Below are positions 21,601 to 29,596 of a stretch of DNA of 64,000 bases, piece after piece. The DNA comes from Rhodanobacter sp. C05. GTDB taxonomy: Bacteria; Pseudomonadota; Gammaproteobacteria; Xanthomonadales; Rhodanobacteraceae. Numbering within the stretch: position 1 is the first letter of the stretch; each line of letters starts with the position of its first letter. The notes under the pieces are model-generated. The model saw only the letters and a list, made by a program, of their open reading frames with translations. It had not been told where the DNA came from and did no database searches. The position numbers were made by a program, and so were the translations under genes. The stretch spans positions 1 to 64,000 of the forward strand of contig NZ_MUNQ01000020.1 in assembly GCF_002001165.1 (NCBI RefSeq), in the 5' to 3' direction.

Positions 21601-22320
21601 GACGTGCTGATCGACGAGGTTGGAACCGCCGAGGAGGCGCTGCAGAAAACCGCGCAGACGCGCTACGACTGCATCGTGCTCGATCTTGGCCTGCCCGGGA
21701 TGTCCGGACTGGAGTTGCTTGAGCAGCTGTCGAAGGAGCCTGGTGGCGTGCCACCGGTGGTGGTGTATTCCGGTCGTGACCTGAGCCGCGAGGAGAATCT
21801 GCTGCTGCGCCATTACACCGACTCGATCGTGGTCAAGGGCGCGCGCTCGCCGGAACGCCTGCTCGACGAGGTCAGCCTGTTCCTGCACAGCATCCAGCAT
21901 GCGCCGCGACGCGACGCCAACGGCAAACAATCAGCTGCGACCGAACTGGCTGGCCGCAAGGTATTGCTGGTGGATGACGACATGCGCAATCTGTTCGCGC
22001 TGTCCAAGGTGCTGCGCGGCTGGGGCGTGGTGGTGAACATGGCGCAGGACGGCCACAAGGCACTCAAGGCGCTGGCGGATGATGAGGCACCGGAACTGGT
22101 GCTGATGGACATCATGATGCCGGCAATGGATGGCTACGAGACGATTCGTGCGATCCGCGCACAGGCGCGTTTCGCCACGCTGCCGATCATCGCGCTGACC
22201 GCCAAGGCGATGCGCGGCGACCGCGAGAAATGCCTGGAAATGGGCGCCAGCGACTACCTGTCCAAGCCGATCGACATCGACAAGCTGTCGTCGATGATGC
22301 GCGTCTGGCTGCAGCGCTGA
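18628..22320 (+). CDS. Hybrid sensor kinase: CHASE3-HAMP-GAF-HisKA-REC x3
   Basis: A 1230-residue membrane-bound kinase. The first helix (ILFAVVLLLGLFLLTS, about 36-58) precedes a periplasmic CHASE3-like helical domain with the LGARGYMLT motif. A second helix (about 225-248) leads to HAMP, a GAF domain (about 310-460), a coiled coil and HisKA with H575 in NMSHELRTPLN. The ATPase follows, with NLLSNAFKFT, DTGIGIP and GGTGLGLAIS, then three receiver domains with Asp 897, 1019 and 1161. An in-frame ATG at 18682 is an alternative start. A three-receiver tail suggests a phosphorelay or several outputs. It heads a tightly packed operon with CheR, CheB and REC-GGDEF genes. Confidence 0.9.
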   Translation: MTVPVIVQQVAHEPRWSAMHPTQSNFSWLADQPLQRKILFAVVLLLGLFLLTSVVTLHSLRQQETNRYWTVHTYQVLLELDQVQNSLQTSQLGARGYMLTQRADQRAMFENGAGSLHDRIVQLRQLTADNPLQQSRIDNLETLAAKWRREVTANAIDAMARVKTADPVAMAQEFQHIQSNYLEHRTVRIEDLSNIIEQMVGEENQLLTTRSQELNSTLNQTQVINAIAALLGILLGIAVISLTARLVTRPLRRKADLMTRLANHDHQFEIDQLDRRDEIGEIARALQVFRRMVIDTEAQTWIKTQVSSISHVLQQATTHKDFAQWLTSELVPLLGAGVGLFYSFDDARHRLDLLGSYGLRLSNRTADHYLPGEGLVGQCAIERKPIMLNDIPENYLHIDSGSGEALPRHIAIMPVLYRDTLIGVFELAGFTAFARLQLQLLEELLPIVGLALENLNRAVSTHDLLLQTQEQADELRVSELVMRQQKEVLRDNNEALQAKTAELEEQSERLVASEEELRLQAEELQASNEELREKTDSLNRQKHVLEELQLETAEKAEELARASQYKSEFLANMSHELRTPLNSLLILSRSLADNDSGNLDEEQIESARIIHDAGTSLLNLINDILDLSKIEAGKMELVIDELPLADLAQRLRRTFTHVAEEKGLGFTLEIESGLPAALHTDSTKLEQIANNLLSNAFKFTALGSVAVRIGRPGNEITIPEALRKQPLIAITVNDTGIGIPADKFQRIFNAFEQVDAGTSRQFGGTGLGLAISRRMAMLLGGDIALHSESGHGSSFTVLLPETPPPQRRDAPERAAQIKPHPLVRPSSPYLLPDSIEDDRDSLLSGQTTILVIEDDPAFARILIDMIHRKGYRALAATDGEAGLQLAREYHPTGILLDVMLPAMDGWAVMDQLKADATTRTIPVHFISATDDATRGLELGAVGFLTKPVSRAAIDTAFKRLLHFSEGHQRHLLIVDDEADSRTAVRSMLNAADVLIDEVGTAEEALQKTAQTRYDCIVLDLGLPGMSGLELLEQLSKEPGGVPPVVVYSGRDLSREENLLLRHYTDSIVVKGARSPERLLDEVSLFLHSIQHAPRRDANGKQSAATELAGRKVLLVDDDMRNLFALSKVLRGWGVVVNMAQDGHKALKALADDEAPELVLMDIMMPAMDGYETIRAIRAQARFATLPIIALTAKAMRGDREKCLEMGASDYLSKPIDIDKLSSMMRVWLQR

Positions 22321-22325
22321 CTGTC

Positions 22326-23195
22326 ATGCCGGCACCCCAGCCCGACGCGGAACTGGAACAGATCGAACTGGACCTGTTCGTGCAGGCGCTCAAACGCCGG
22401 CATGGCCATGATTTCAGCCAGTACGCGCAGGCATCGTTGATCCGGCGCGTGCGCCAGTTGGTGCATGCCCACCACTGCGGCAGCATCAGCGCGCTCACCA
22501 CACGCCTGCTGCACGAACCGGATTTCCTGACGCTGGTGATCCAAGGACTGTCGGTGCCGGTATCGGAAATGTTCCGCGACCCACCGGTATTCAGCGCCTT
22601 GCGCGAACACGTGCTGCCGATACTGGCATCGTATCCGCAGATCACCATCTGGCAGGCCGGCTGCGCGCATGGCCAGGAGGTCTACTCGCTGGCGATCCTG
22701 CTGGAAGAAGCTGGACTGTACGAACGCAGCCATATCTTCGCCACCGACTTCAATCCCGATGCCTTGCAGCGCGCGCAGGAAGGCATCTACCCGGCCAGGG
22801 ATGCCCAGTTGTGGTCGCGGAACTATCTGCTGGCTGGCGGCAGGCAGTCACTGGCCAGCTATTACAGCGCCCGCTACGACTTCATCAAATTGGACCAGCG
22901 GCTGCGTCGCCACATCACGTTCGCCGATCACAACCTGGTGACCGACAAGGTGTTCTGCGAGGCGCATCTGGTGCTGTGCCGGAATGTACTGATCTATTTT
23001 TCCAACCCTCTGCAGAACCGCACGCTGGCACTCTTCCGCAACAGCCTGGTGCGCGGCGGTCACCTTTGCCTTGGACTGCGGGAGTCGCTGGATTTCGCCC
23101 CGACAGCAGTCGATTTCACCGCTGTCGATGCAAACCTGCGGCTCTACCGGCGCAACAGCCAACCATCTTCGGAGGAACATGATGAGGCGGCCTGA
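22326..23195 (+). CDS. CheR-type protein methyltransferase
   Basis: A 289-residue SAM-dependent methyltransferase of the CheR family, which methylates glutamates on chemoreceptors. Visible motifs are the N-terminal helical domain (RRHGHDFSQYAQASLIRRV), the SAM loop WQAGCAHGQEVYSLAI, ATDFNPDAL and LCRNVLIYF. The ATG at 22326 is five bases after the kinase stop; the open frame continues upstream inside the kinase gene, which is not credible coding. No chemoreceptor or CheA is present, so the methyl acceptor is probably the kinase GAF/coiled-coil region or another operon product (inference). Confidence 0.88.
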   Translation: MPAPQPDAELEQIELDLFVQALKRRHGHDFSQYAQASLIRRVRQLVHAHHCGSISALTTRLLHEPDFLTLVIQGLSVPVSEMFRDPPVFSALREHVLPILASYPQITIWQAGCAHGQEVYSLAILLEEAGLYERSHIFATDFNPDALQRAQEGIYPARDAQLWSRNYLLAGGRQSLASYYSARYDFIKLDQRLRRHITFADHNLVTDKVFCEAHLVLCRNVLIYFSNPLQNRTLALFRNSLVRGGHLCLGLRESLDFAPTAVDFTAVDANLRLYRRNSQPSSEEHDEAA

Positions 23196-23748
23196 GGCCA
23201 TCGTGATCGGTTGCTCGAAGGGCGGCTTCAACGCGCTGAAGCTCTTGCTGGGCGCGCTGGACCCGCAGCTGCCACAGACCGTGCTGGTGTGCTGCCATAC
23301 CGCCAGCGGTGCCGGCGTGCTGGCCGGCCTGCTCGCTGCTCACTCAGCGCTGCCGGTCATCGAGGTGGGCGAACGGCAACCGGCCAGTCCCGGCATCGTG
23401 CATGTAGCCCCCGGCGGATATCACCTGCTGCTGGAACACGACCGGCACTTTGCCCTGTCCGTGGACGAGCCGGTGTGCTTCTCGCGGCCATCCATCGACG
23501 TACTGTTCGGTTCCGCTGCGGACACTTATCACGCGGCATTGATCGGCGTGGTGTTAACTGGTGCCAACCGCGACGGTGCCGACGGTCTGGGGCAAATCCG
23601 CGCCCATGGCGGTATCGCCGTGGTGCAGGCACCGGTCAGCGCCGAAGCAGCCACGATGCCACAGGCCGCCCTGGACATCGCCGGCGCCGACTACTGCCTG
23701 CCACTGGAACAGATTGCCCCGTTGCTCAACCGCCTTTGCCTGACATGA
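23182..23748 (+). CDS. CheB-type methylesterase without receiver domain
   Basis: A 188-residue stand-alone CheB catalytic domain. The triad is visible as S12 (GCSKGG), H39 (CCHTASG) and D131 (GANRDGADG). It lacks the N-terminal receiver that activates classical CheB, so control must come from elsewhere in the operon. GGAGGA at 23171 gives better spacing to the second of two adjacent ATGs (23182) than to the first (23179). It overlaps the end of cheR by 14 bases and its own stop overlaps the next ATG. Confidence 0.88.
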   Translation: MRRPEAIVIGCSKGGFNALKLLLGALDPQLPQTVLVCCHTASGAGVLAGLLAAHSALPVIEVGERQPASPGIVHVAPGGYHLLLEHDRHFALSVDEPVCFSRPSIDVLFGSAADTYHAALIGVVLTGANRDGADGLGQIRAHGGIAVVQAPVSAEAATMPQAALDIAGADYCLPLEQIAPLLNRLCLT

Positions 23749-24746
23749 ATGCCATGCTGCCGAAAATCCTGGTCGTCGACGATACGCACGCCAACCTGGT
23801 GGCGATGCGCCGCCTGCTTGCGCAAAGTGGGGCGCAGATCTTCGAGGCACGCAGCGGCAACGAAGCCCTGGCGTTGTGCCTTGATCATCAGTTCGCGCTG
23901 ATCCTGCTCGACGTCAACATGCCCGACATGGACGGCTTCGAGGTGGCTGCCCTGCTCAGCGAGGCCGAGCAGTTGCGCGAGACGCCGATCATCTTCGTCA
24001 CGGCGGCCTATGCCGACGATCCGAACCGGCTCAAGGGTTACCGCTCCGGTGCAGTCGACTACATCGCCAAGCCGATCAACGACGTGATCCTGCAGTCCAA
24101 GGTCCGCGTATTTCTGGAACTGTACGCAGCGCGTGCCGAACTGCAGCAGACCATGGCCGAACTGGCCGAACGCAATCAACAGCTAGTCCAGGAGATTGCC
24201 GAACGCGAGCTGATCGAGGCCATGATCCGCCATCAGGCCAGCCATGACATGCTGACTGGCCTGCCCAATCGCGTGCTGTTCCAGGATCGCCTGCATGTCG
24301 CGATCCAGCGCGCGCATCGTCACCATGACCACTTCGCGCTGGCCTGTATCGACATCGACGGCTTCAAGGATGTCAACGACACCCATGGCCACCCTGCCGG
24401 CGATGCACTGCTGCAGGAAATCGCTGCACGGCTGTCGGCCCACCTGCGCGGCAACGACACCGTGGCACGGCTCGGTGGCGACGAGTTCGCGCTGATTCTG
24501 GAGGACATCGAGGACCCACAACTGGCGTTGCAACTCTGCCAGAAGCTGTGCGTGACGCTGGGCGAACCCTACATGTTGCGCGTCAACGGCCGTTCGGTGG
24601 ATGTCCGCATTGGCGCCAGCATCGGCATCGCACCCTATCTGCCCAGTGATCACCCCGATGCCGACGAGCAGCTGATCCAGACCGCCGACCGCGCCATGTA
24701 CGAGGCCAAGCGTGGCGGCAAGAACCGCTGCGTGCTGGCGAGCTGA
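23745..24746 (+). CDS. Response regulator with GGDEF (diguanylate cyclase)
   Basis: A 333-residue protein: receiver domain (phospho-acceptor D56 in LLDVNMPDMDG, Lys in IAKPIND), a coiled-coil linker (about 120-165), then a GGDEF domain with intact active site RLGGDEF (244-248). It is predicted to make cyclic-di-GMP when phosphorylated. An inhibitory RxxD motif four residues before GGDEF is not evident. The start overlaps the cheB stop (ATGA). It closes the four-gene operon and is its likely output. Confidence 0.9.
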   Translation: MNAMLPKILVVDDTHANLVAMRRLLAQSGAQIFEARSGNEALALCLDHQFALILLDVNMPDMDGFEVAALLSEAEQLRETPIIFVTAAYADDPNRLKGYRSGAVDYIAKPINDVILQSKVRVFLELYAARAELQQTMAELAERNQQLVQEIAERELIEAMIRHQASHDMLTGLPNRVLFQDRLHVAIQRAHRHHDHFALACIDIDGFKDVNDTHGHPAGDALLQEIAARLSAHLRGNDTVARLGGDEFALILEDIEDPQLALQLCQKLCVTLGEPYMLRVNGRSVDVRIGASIGIAPYLPSDHPDADEQLIQTADRAMYEAKRGGKNRCVLAS

Positions 24747-24764
24747 CCGTTCGCGCCACAAACA

Positions 24765-24779
24765 ACGGCATCAGGCCGT
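24765..24779 (-). terminator. Weak terminator in a convergent intergenic region
   Basis: Read on the minus strand, a 5-bp stem ACGGC / GCCGT is followed by TGTTTGT. It lies about 10 bases beyond the stop of the thioesterase-like gene. The stem is short, so support is modest. Confidence 0.35.
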
Positions 24780-24787
24780 CTGCATGC

Positions 24788-25261
24788 TCAGGCGTGTTTG
24801 CGTGGCGACACCCACATCAGGACGCGCGCATGGAAAACCACCTCGCCGGCGGCATCGGTGACCTGCACGCCGACCGGCCATTCATAACCCTCGTCCGAGG
24901 CACGGGCTGCAAGCTCAGGTGTAGCGATGCCGTGCAAGGTACCCACTGCTTTTTTCAGGTACTCGACGCTCATCCCCTTGGGAATCCAGCGCATGTCTGA
25001 CGGAATGCTCGCATCGGTCATCACCCCGGCGCTGAGCTCGGCCAGATTGCACAGTGCGATCGCGTGTACCGTGCCGATATGGTTGTGCACGCGCCGCCGG
25101 TCACGGATGCGCACTTCGCAACGCCCCGGCTCCAGCGCCACGAACTGTGGCGCGATCGTGGCGAAGTAAGGCGCCTTGAGACAGACCAGACGCGAGAAGA
25201 TCCAATGACCTGTCGGCCAGCGCGTCATACGGCGGTACAGCGACAGCACGGACGCACTCAT
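24788..25261 (-). CDS. Hotdog-fold thioesterase-like protein (DUF4442)
   Basis: A 157-residue cytosolic protein resembling the DUF4442 / YiiD-C-terminal hotdog family, with motifs VHNHIGTVHAIALCNLAEL and a C-terminal strand VVFHARVLMWVS. Hotdog enzymes hydrolyse acyl-CoA or acyl-ACP thioesters. The ATG at 25261 is preferred because GGGAG lies about 9 bases upstream; an in-frame extension to 25333 would overlap the fadE terminator hairpin. Its position downstream of fadE on the same strand fits a role in acyl-CoA metabolism, though a terminator separates them. Confidence 0.72.
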   Translation of the reverse strand: MSASVLSLYRRMTRWPTGHWIFSRLVCLKAPYFATIAPQFVALEPGRCEVRIRDRRRVHNHIGTVHAIALCNLAELSAGVMTDASIPSDMRWIPKGMSVEYLKKAVGTLHGIATPELAARASDEGYEWPVGVQVTDAAGEVVFHARVLMWVSPRKHA

Positions 25262-25288
25262 CGGCCATTCTCCCGACGGAAAGCCACC

Positions 25289-25342
25289 AGAAAACAAACA
25301 GCCCGCATCGGATGTCATGCGAAAGACATTCAACGCGGGCTG
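25289..25342 (-). terminator. Terminator of the hydrolase-fadE operon
   Basis: On the minus strand CAGCCCGC pairs with GCGGGCTG (8 bp), enclosing a smaller inner stem ATGTC / GACAT, and is followed by TTTGTTTTCTGG. It begins about 15 bases after the fadE stop. Confidence 0.75.
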
Positions 25343-25357
25343 CCTGCAGGGTCAGAA

Positions 25358-27826
25358 CTACGCAGCGTTGGCCAGCTTTTTCTCGTCGGCACGCGTCTTG
25401 AACGCACGCAGCTCGTCCGGCTCGAAGTCGTCCACCGAGATGAACTCGAACACGCCTTCGCGCACGCGCTTGAGCAACGCGGCTTCGATGGCATTGATCA
25501 CGCCGGCCTGCTCGGCCTCGACCAGCTGGTCGAGGTAATCGTGTGACTTGAACTGGCCGCTCTTCTGCGCCTTGGCGAACTTGCGGTCGACCGGCTCGGC
25601 GAGGATCACGTCCGGCAGCAAGGCATGCATGCGGCCTACCGTGTTGTTCGCCGTCGGCGTCAGGTACACCCATTCCAGCAGGCGATCGCGCGCCTCGCTG
25701 GGCGCGGTGATCAGCGCAGCGACGCGACGACCCAGGCGATCGGACGGCGGCACTTCGCGGCGACCGAACGGGAACACCAGCACGCGCAGCAACCAGGACA
25801 CCGGGCGCACCGGGAAATTGCGGATCGCGCCGTCCAGCGCCATCTGCATGTTCCATACGCACTCGTGGAACGCCCAGGCCAGCAGCGGACGGTCCGCTTC
25901 CGGCCGACCGGTGTCCTCGTAGCGCTTGAGCATGGCGCTGGCGATGTACAGATAGCTCAATACATCACCAAGACGCGCGGACAGCTTCTCCTTGAACTTC
26001 AGCTTGCCGCCGAGCACGCCCATGAAGACATCGGCACACAGCGCCAGCGCAGCGGAATAGCGATCGAGCTTGCGGTAGTAGCGGCGCGTATACGCATCAC
26101 CTGCAGCTTCGCCGATACGCGAGCCGGTAAGACCCATCGCGAAACTGCGCACCGCGTTGGACAGGCCGAATCCGATGTGACCGAACAGCAGGCGATCGAA
26201 GGTCTTCAACTGCTCGCCGCGATCGGGGATTGCCAGCGTCTGCATTTCCTTCAGCACGTACGGATGGCAGCGGATCGCGCCCTGGCCGAAGATCATCAGG
26301 CTGCGCGTCATGATGTTGGCGCCCTCCACCGTGATCGCGATCGGCACGCCTTCCCAGGCGCGACCGGCGTAGTTCTTCGGGCCGAGCTGGACCGCCTTGC
26401 CGCCGAGCACGTCCATCGCGTCGCCAGCGATGCGCCGACCCCATTCGGTGGCGTGATACTTGGCGATCGCCGACGGCACGGCCGGCTTCTCGCCGCGATC
26501 GACCGCGGCGGCGGTGGCACGCGACAGTGCGGCCGTGGCGTAGGTCAGGCCGCCGATGCGCGCCAATGCCTCTTCCACACCCTCGAAGCGGGCGATTGCC
26601 AGGCCGAACTGCTTGCGCATGCGTGCATATGCGCCGACCGACGCGACTGCTGCACGCACACCGCCGGTGGCGTTGGACGGCAGCGAAATCGCGCGACCGA
26701 CTGACAGACACTCGACCAGCATGCGCCAGCCGTGACCGGCCATGTGCGGGCCACCGATCAGGGTGGACAGCGGCACGAACATGTCCTTGCCGTGGATCGG
26801 ACCGTTCTGGAACGGCACGTTCAACGGGAAGTGGCGGCGACCGATCTGCAGGCCCGGCGTCGAGCGCGGCAGCAATGCCAGCGTGATGCCAAGATCTTCC
26901 TTCTCGCCGAGCAGATGCTCGGGGTCATACATGCGGAACGCCAGGCCGACCACGGTGGCGACCGGCGCCAGCGTGATGTAGCGCTTGTCGAACGTGAGCT
27001 TGATGCCGATCGTCTCGACGCCGTCGACGGTCTGCTTGCAGACGATGCCGAAGTCGGGAATCGAGGTGGCATCGGAGCCGGCATACGGGCCGGTCAGTGC
27101 GAAACAGGGGATCTCTTCGCCCACGGCCAGGCGTGGCAGATAGTGATTCTTCTGCTCATCGCTGCCGTAATGCAGCAGCAGCTCAGCCGGCCCGAGCGAG
27201 TTCGGCACCGCGACGGTTGAGGCCACCGTGGCCGACATCGTCGCCAGCTTTTGCAGCACCGCCGAATGCGCCAGCGCGGAGAACTGCAGGCCGCCGTACT
27301 GCTTCGGGATGATCATGCCGAAGAAGCGGTTCTTCTTGATGAACTCCCACACGTTCGGCGGCAGGTCGGCCAGCTCGTGGGTGATCTGCCAGTCGTCGAT
27401 CATGCCGCACAGTTCTTCCACCGGGCCGTCGAGGAAGGCCTGCTCCTCCACGCTCAGTTCGGGCTTGGGTTGCTTCAGCAGTTCGTGCCAGTCCGGTTTG
27501 CCGGAGAACAGTTCGCCTTCGAAACCGACCGTGCCGGCTTCCAGCGCGGTCTGCTCGGTCTCGGACAATTTCGGCGTGACTTTCGCGAACAGCTTCAACA
27601 GTGGCGCGCTGATCTGCCGGCGGCGGAAATCCACCAGCAGCAACGGTACCGCGATGGCCAGTTCGATGATCAGCAAGATGATCGTCGTCCACGGCGCATG
27701 CGCGATCAGACCGACCACCAGCGTGGTGGCGATCGTGGCGATCGCCCAGGTGCGCAGGCTGCTGCGGTGGTAGGCACAGGCGCCGGTGGCAATCAGCGCC
27801 GCCAGCAGGGTCAGTATCACGGACAT
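25358..27826 (-). CDS. fadE: Acyl-CoA dehydrogenase, FadE type
   Basis: An 822-residue FAD-dependent acyl-CoA dehydrogenase for the first step of fatty-acid beta-oxidation, close in length to E. coli FadE (814). Two N-terminal hydrophobic stretches (about residues 3-20 and 28-60) suggest membrane association. The dehydrogenase core shows PKQYGGLQFSALAHS, FALTGPYAGSDA and the helical segment with EGANIMTRSLMIFGQGA. A long C-terminal domain of the FadE class follows. The ATG at 27826 has GAGGT upstream and lies 13 bases after the hydrolase stop. The open frame continues upstream antisense-like into the hydrolase gene, which is rejected. Electrons should pass to ETF, whose genes are at 52.4-57.9 kb. 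Confidence 0.93.
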   Translation of the reverse strand: MSVILTLLAALIATGACAYHRSSLRTWAIATIATTLVVGLIAHAPWTTIILLIIELAIAVPLLLVDFRRRQISAPLLKLFAKVTPKLSETEQTALEAGTVGFEGELFSGKPDWHELLKQPKPELSVEEQAFLDGPVEELCGMIDDWQITHELADLPPNVWEFIKKNRFFGMIIPKQYGGLQFSALAHSAVLQKLATMSATVASTVAVPNSLGPAELLLHYGSDEQKNHYLPRLAVGEEIPCFALTGPYAGSDATSIPDFGIVCKQTVDGVETIGIKLTFDKRYITLAPVATVVGLAFRMYDPEHLLGEKEDLGITLALLPRSTPGLQIGRRHFPLNVPFQNGPIHGKDMFVPLSTLIGGPHMAGHGWRMLVECLSVGRAISLPSNATGGVRAAVASVGAYARMRKQFGLAIARFEGVEEALARIGGLTYATAALSRATAAAVDRGEKPAVPSAIAKYHATEWGRRIAGDAMDVLGGKAVQLGPKNYAGRAWEGVPIAITVEGANIMTRSLMIFGQGAIRCHPYVLKEMQTLAIPDRGEQLKTFDRLLFGHIGFGLSNAVRSFAMGLTGSRIGEAAGDAYTRRYYRKLDRYSAALALCADVFMGVLGGKLKFKEKLSARLGDVLSYLYIASAMLKRYEDTGRPEADRPLLAWAFHECVWNMQMALDGAIRNFPVRPVSWLLRVLVFPFGRREVPPSDRLGRRVAALITAPSEARDRLLEWVYLTPTANNTVGRMHALLPDVILAEPVDRKFAKAQKSGQFKSHDYLDQLVEAEQAGVINAIEAALLKRVREGVFEFISVDDFEPDELRAFKTRADEKKLANAA

Positions 27827-27839
27827 CTTGAGCACCTCA

Positions 27840-28751
27840 TCACGATTGAACAGCGCCGGCATGCAGCCGGTCAGCGATTGGATCCAGACTTTGCACGAAG
27901 CGGACGACTTCGCGCGTGAACGCATCATTCGCGTCGCCCGCCACCATATGCGTGGCATGCGGCAGTTCCACATGCTGTGCATGCGGTACCAACTGCAGGA
28001 ATTCGTCGACGGTGGTGCGCGACACCACGTCGCTGCGCGCGCCCGAAAGCAGCAGCACCGGCACGTCGATCTCCACCGCAGCGGCCTGCAGGCGTGGCTG
28101 GTAGCGTTCGCTCTCCTGCACCAGATCGCCAGCCAGCAGGGCTGGGTCCCAGTGCCAGCGCAGCCGGCCATCGGCGCCTTCACGCAGCAGCGGGCGCAGT
28201 TGTTCCTCGCTCTTGCGCTCGCGCCGTTGCGGCAGGTAGGCGGCGATCTGTTCGGCCGCCTCGGCATAATCGGCAAAACCGTCCGGATGCGCCTGCATGA
28301 AGGCCAGGATGCGTTCCACTCCCGCGGTTTCCCAGCGCGGCGTGATATCGACCAGCACCAGCGCACGGAACGGTGGCGGATGCATCTCGCCGGCAATCAC
28401 GATCCCGAGCAGGCCACCCATCGAGGCGCCCACCAGGATCGGTGGTTGCGGCTGGGCTGCGGCCAGCCGCAACAGATCGTCGGCAAACTGGTTCATGTGA
28501 TAACCACTTCCAGAGTCCGCGCCGACCACGCGATCACTCTCGCCGTGGCCGCGGCTGTCAAACGTCACGCAGCGACAGCCCGCCTCAGCCAAGGCCGCGG
28601 CAGCGCCATTCCATGCACCACGGGTCTGGCCGAAACCATGTGCAAACAGCAGCGCCGGCCGGCCGGCCGGGTTACGTGTTTCCACCGCCAGCGCCAGATC
28701 CGAAACCGGAAAACGATCGAGCACAGCCAGGTTGTTTGCAGAAGTCACCAT
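27840..28751 (-). CDS. Alpha/beta hydrolase
   Basis: A 303-residue alpha/beta-hydrolase-fold enzyme: oxyanion segment FAHGFGQT, nucleophile Ser in VGASMGG, acid Asp in LSGARSDVV and catalytic His in LPHATHMVAGD. The family covers esterases, thioesterases and related hydrolases. It is first in a two-gene operon with fadE and divergent from a TetR gene, so a lipid or acyl-ester substrate is likely (inference). The ATG at 28751 is chosen; a TTG at 28778 would add nine residues. No signal peptide was seen. Confidence 0.85.
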   Translation of the reverse strand: MVTSANNLAVLDRFPVSDLALAVETRNPAGRPALLFAHGFGQTRGAWNGAAAALAEAGCRCVTFDSRGHGESDRVVGADSGSGYHMNQFADDLLRLAAAQPQPPILVGASMGGLLGIVIAGEMHPPPFRALVLVDITPRWETAGVERILAFMQAHPDGFADYAEAAEQIAAYLPQRRERKSEEQLRPLLREGADGRLRWHWDPALLAGDLVQESERYQPRLQAAAVEIDVPVLLLSGARSDVVSRTTVDEFLQLVPHAQHVELPHATHMVAGDANDAFTREVVRFVQSLDPIADRLHAGAVQS

Positions 28752-28844
28752 ACGGACGAGTATGGATCGCCTGGACAAGCGTCGTCAACACCTGCTCGCA
28801 TCGCGTCGTTTGCCGGCACCAAATATCCATTCATTTCAGGCACC

Positions 28845-28864
28845 TTGTACTCCGCAGATTACAA
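28845..28864. promoter_or_regulatory. Candidate TetR operator in divergent promoter region
   Basis: A perfect inverted repeat TTGTA-N10-TACAA lies 29 bases before the TetR start and about 95 bases before the divergent hydrolase start. TetR proteins usually bind such palindromes in their own divergent promoter. It does not match the known PsrA or FadR consensus as I recall them. Confidence 0.4.
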
Positions 28865-28892
28865 ACCGGCAGGGTATCGCTACCATACGCGA

Positions 28893-29471
28893 ATGAATGT
28901 GAGCAGCAAGCCAGAACGCACCCGCCTGTCCGCCGAAGATTGGGAACTCGCCGCCCTGCATCTGATCGCCGAACAAGGCGTCGGCGCCTTGGCCGTGGAG
29001 GCCCTGGCGCGACAGCTTGGCGTAACCAAGGGCAGCTTCTACTGGCATTTCCGTACCCGCGAAGCACTGCTGCAAGCCGCATTGGAGCGCTGGGAGCAAT
29101 ACGGCGAGCGCGAAGTGCTCGGCCAGATCGAGCAAATTGCCGACCCACGCAAGCGCCTGCCCGAGCTGTTTCGTCGCGTCGCGCATGAACTGCAGCCGCA
29201 TCGCGTCTATGCCGCCCTGCTGAAGGCACTGGACCATCCGCAGGTGGTGCCGGTGATGGCGCGTGTCTCGCAACGACGGATGGAGTTCCTGACCACCGCC
29301 TATCGCGAAGCCGGATTGCCGGCACCCCAGGCACTGAACCGCGCGCGGCTGACCTATGCCGCCTATGTCGGCTTCCTGCAGCTGAACTTCACGCTGGGTC
29401 TGCCGCGGATCAACCATGAGGAATTCGACGCCTACGTCGAACACATGATCGCGACCCTGATTCCGGCCTGA
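28893..29471 (+). CDS. TetR family transcriptional regulator
   Basis: A 192-residue repressor-type protein. The N-terminal helix-turn-helix is clear (ALAVEALARQLGVTKGSFYWHF), followed by a helical ligand-binding domain. It lies divergent from the hydrolase-fadE operon with a 141-base shared promoter region, so it probably represses that operon and itself in response to an acyl-CoA or similar ligand. The ATG at 28893 follows a short leader; the open frame upstream runs across the opposite-strand hydrolase and is not credible. A terminator follows. Confidence 0.9.
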   Translation: MNVSSKPERTRLSAEDWELAALHLIAEQGVGALAVEALARQLGVTKGSFYWHFRTREALLQAALERWEQYGEREVLGQIEQIADPRKRLPELFRRVAHELQPHRVYAALLKALDHPQVVPVMARVSQRRMEFLTTAYREAGLPAPQALNRARLTYAAYVGFLQLNFTLGLPRINHEEFDAYVEHMIATLIPA

Positions 29472-29492
29472 CGGACCTCACAAAATGCCCGC

Positions 29493-29516
29493 ACGGCGCC
29501 ATCTGGCGCCGTTTTT
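29493..29516 (+). terminator. Rho-independent terminator of the TetR gene
   Basis: An 8-bp stem ACGGCGCC / GGCGCCGT with an ATCT loop runs into TTTTGTT, about 20 bases after the stop. Confidence 0.88.
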
Positions 29517-29596
29517 GTTGCATGAAGCCTTGCAATACCAGTTGCTGCAAACTACCGTTCCGGTTCCTTTTTTTCCTAAGACCTTAGAGGGACACG

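Noticed and set aside
27827..28396. In-frame upstream extension of the FadE gene (about 190 extra codons)
   Set aside because: It lies on the same strand but in another frame of the alpha/beta hydrolase gene, whose catalytic motifs are intact. FadE already has its normal length and a ribosome site at 27826.
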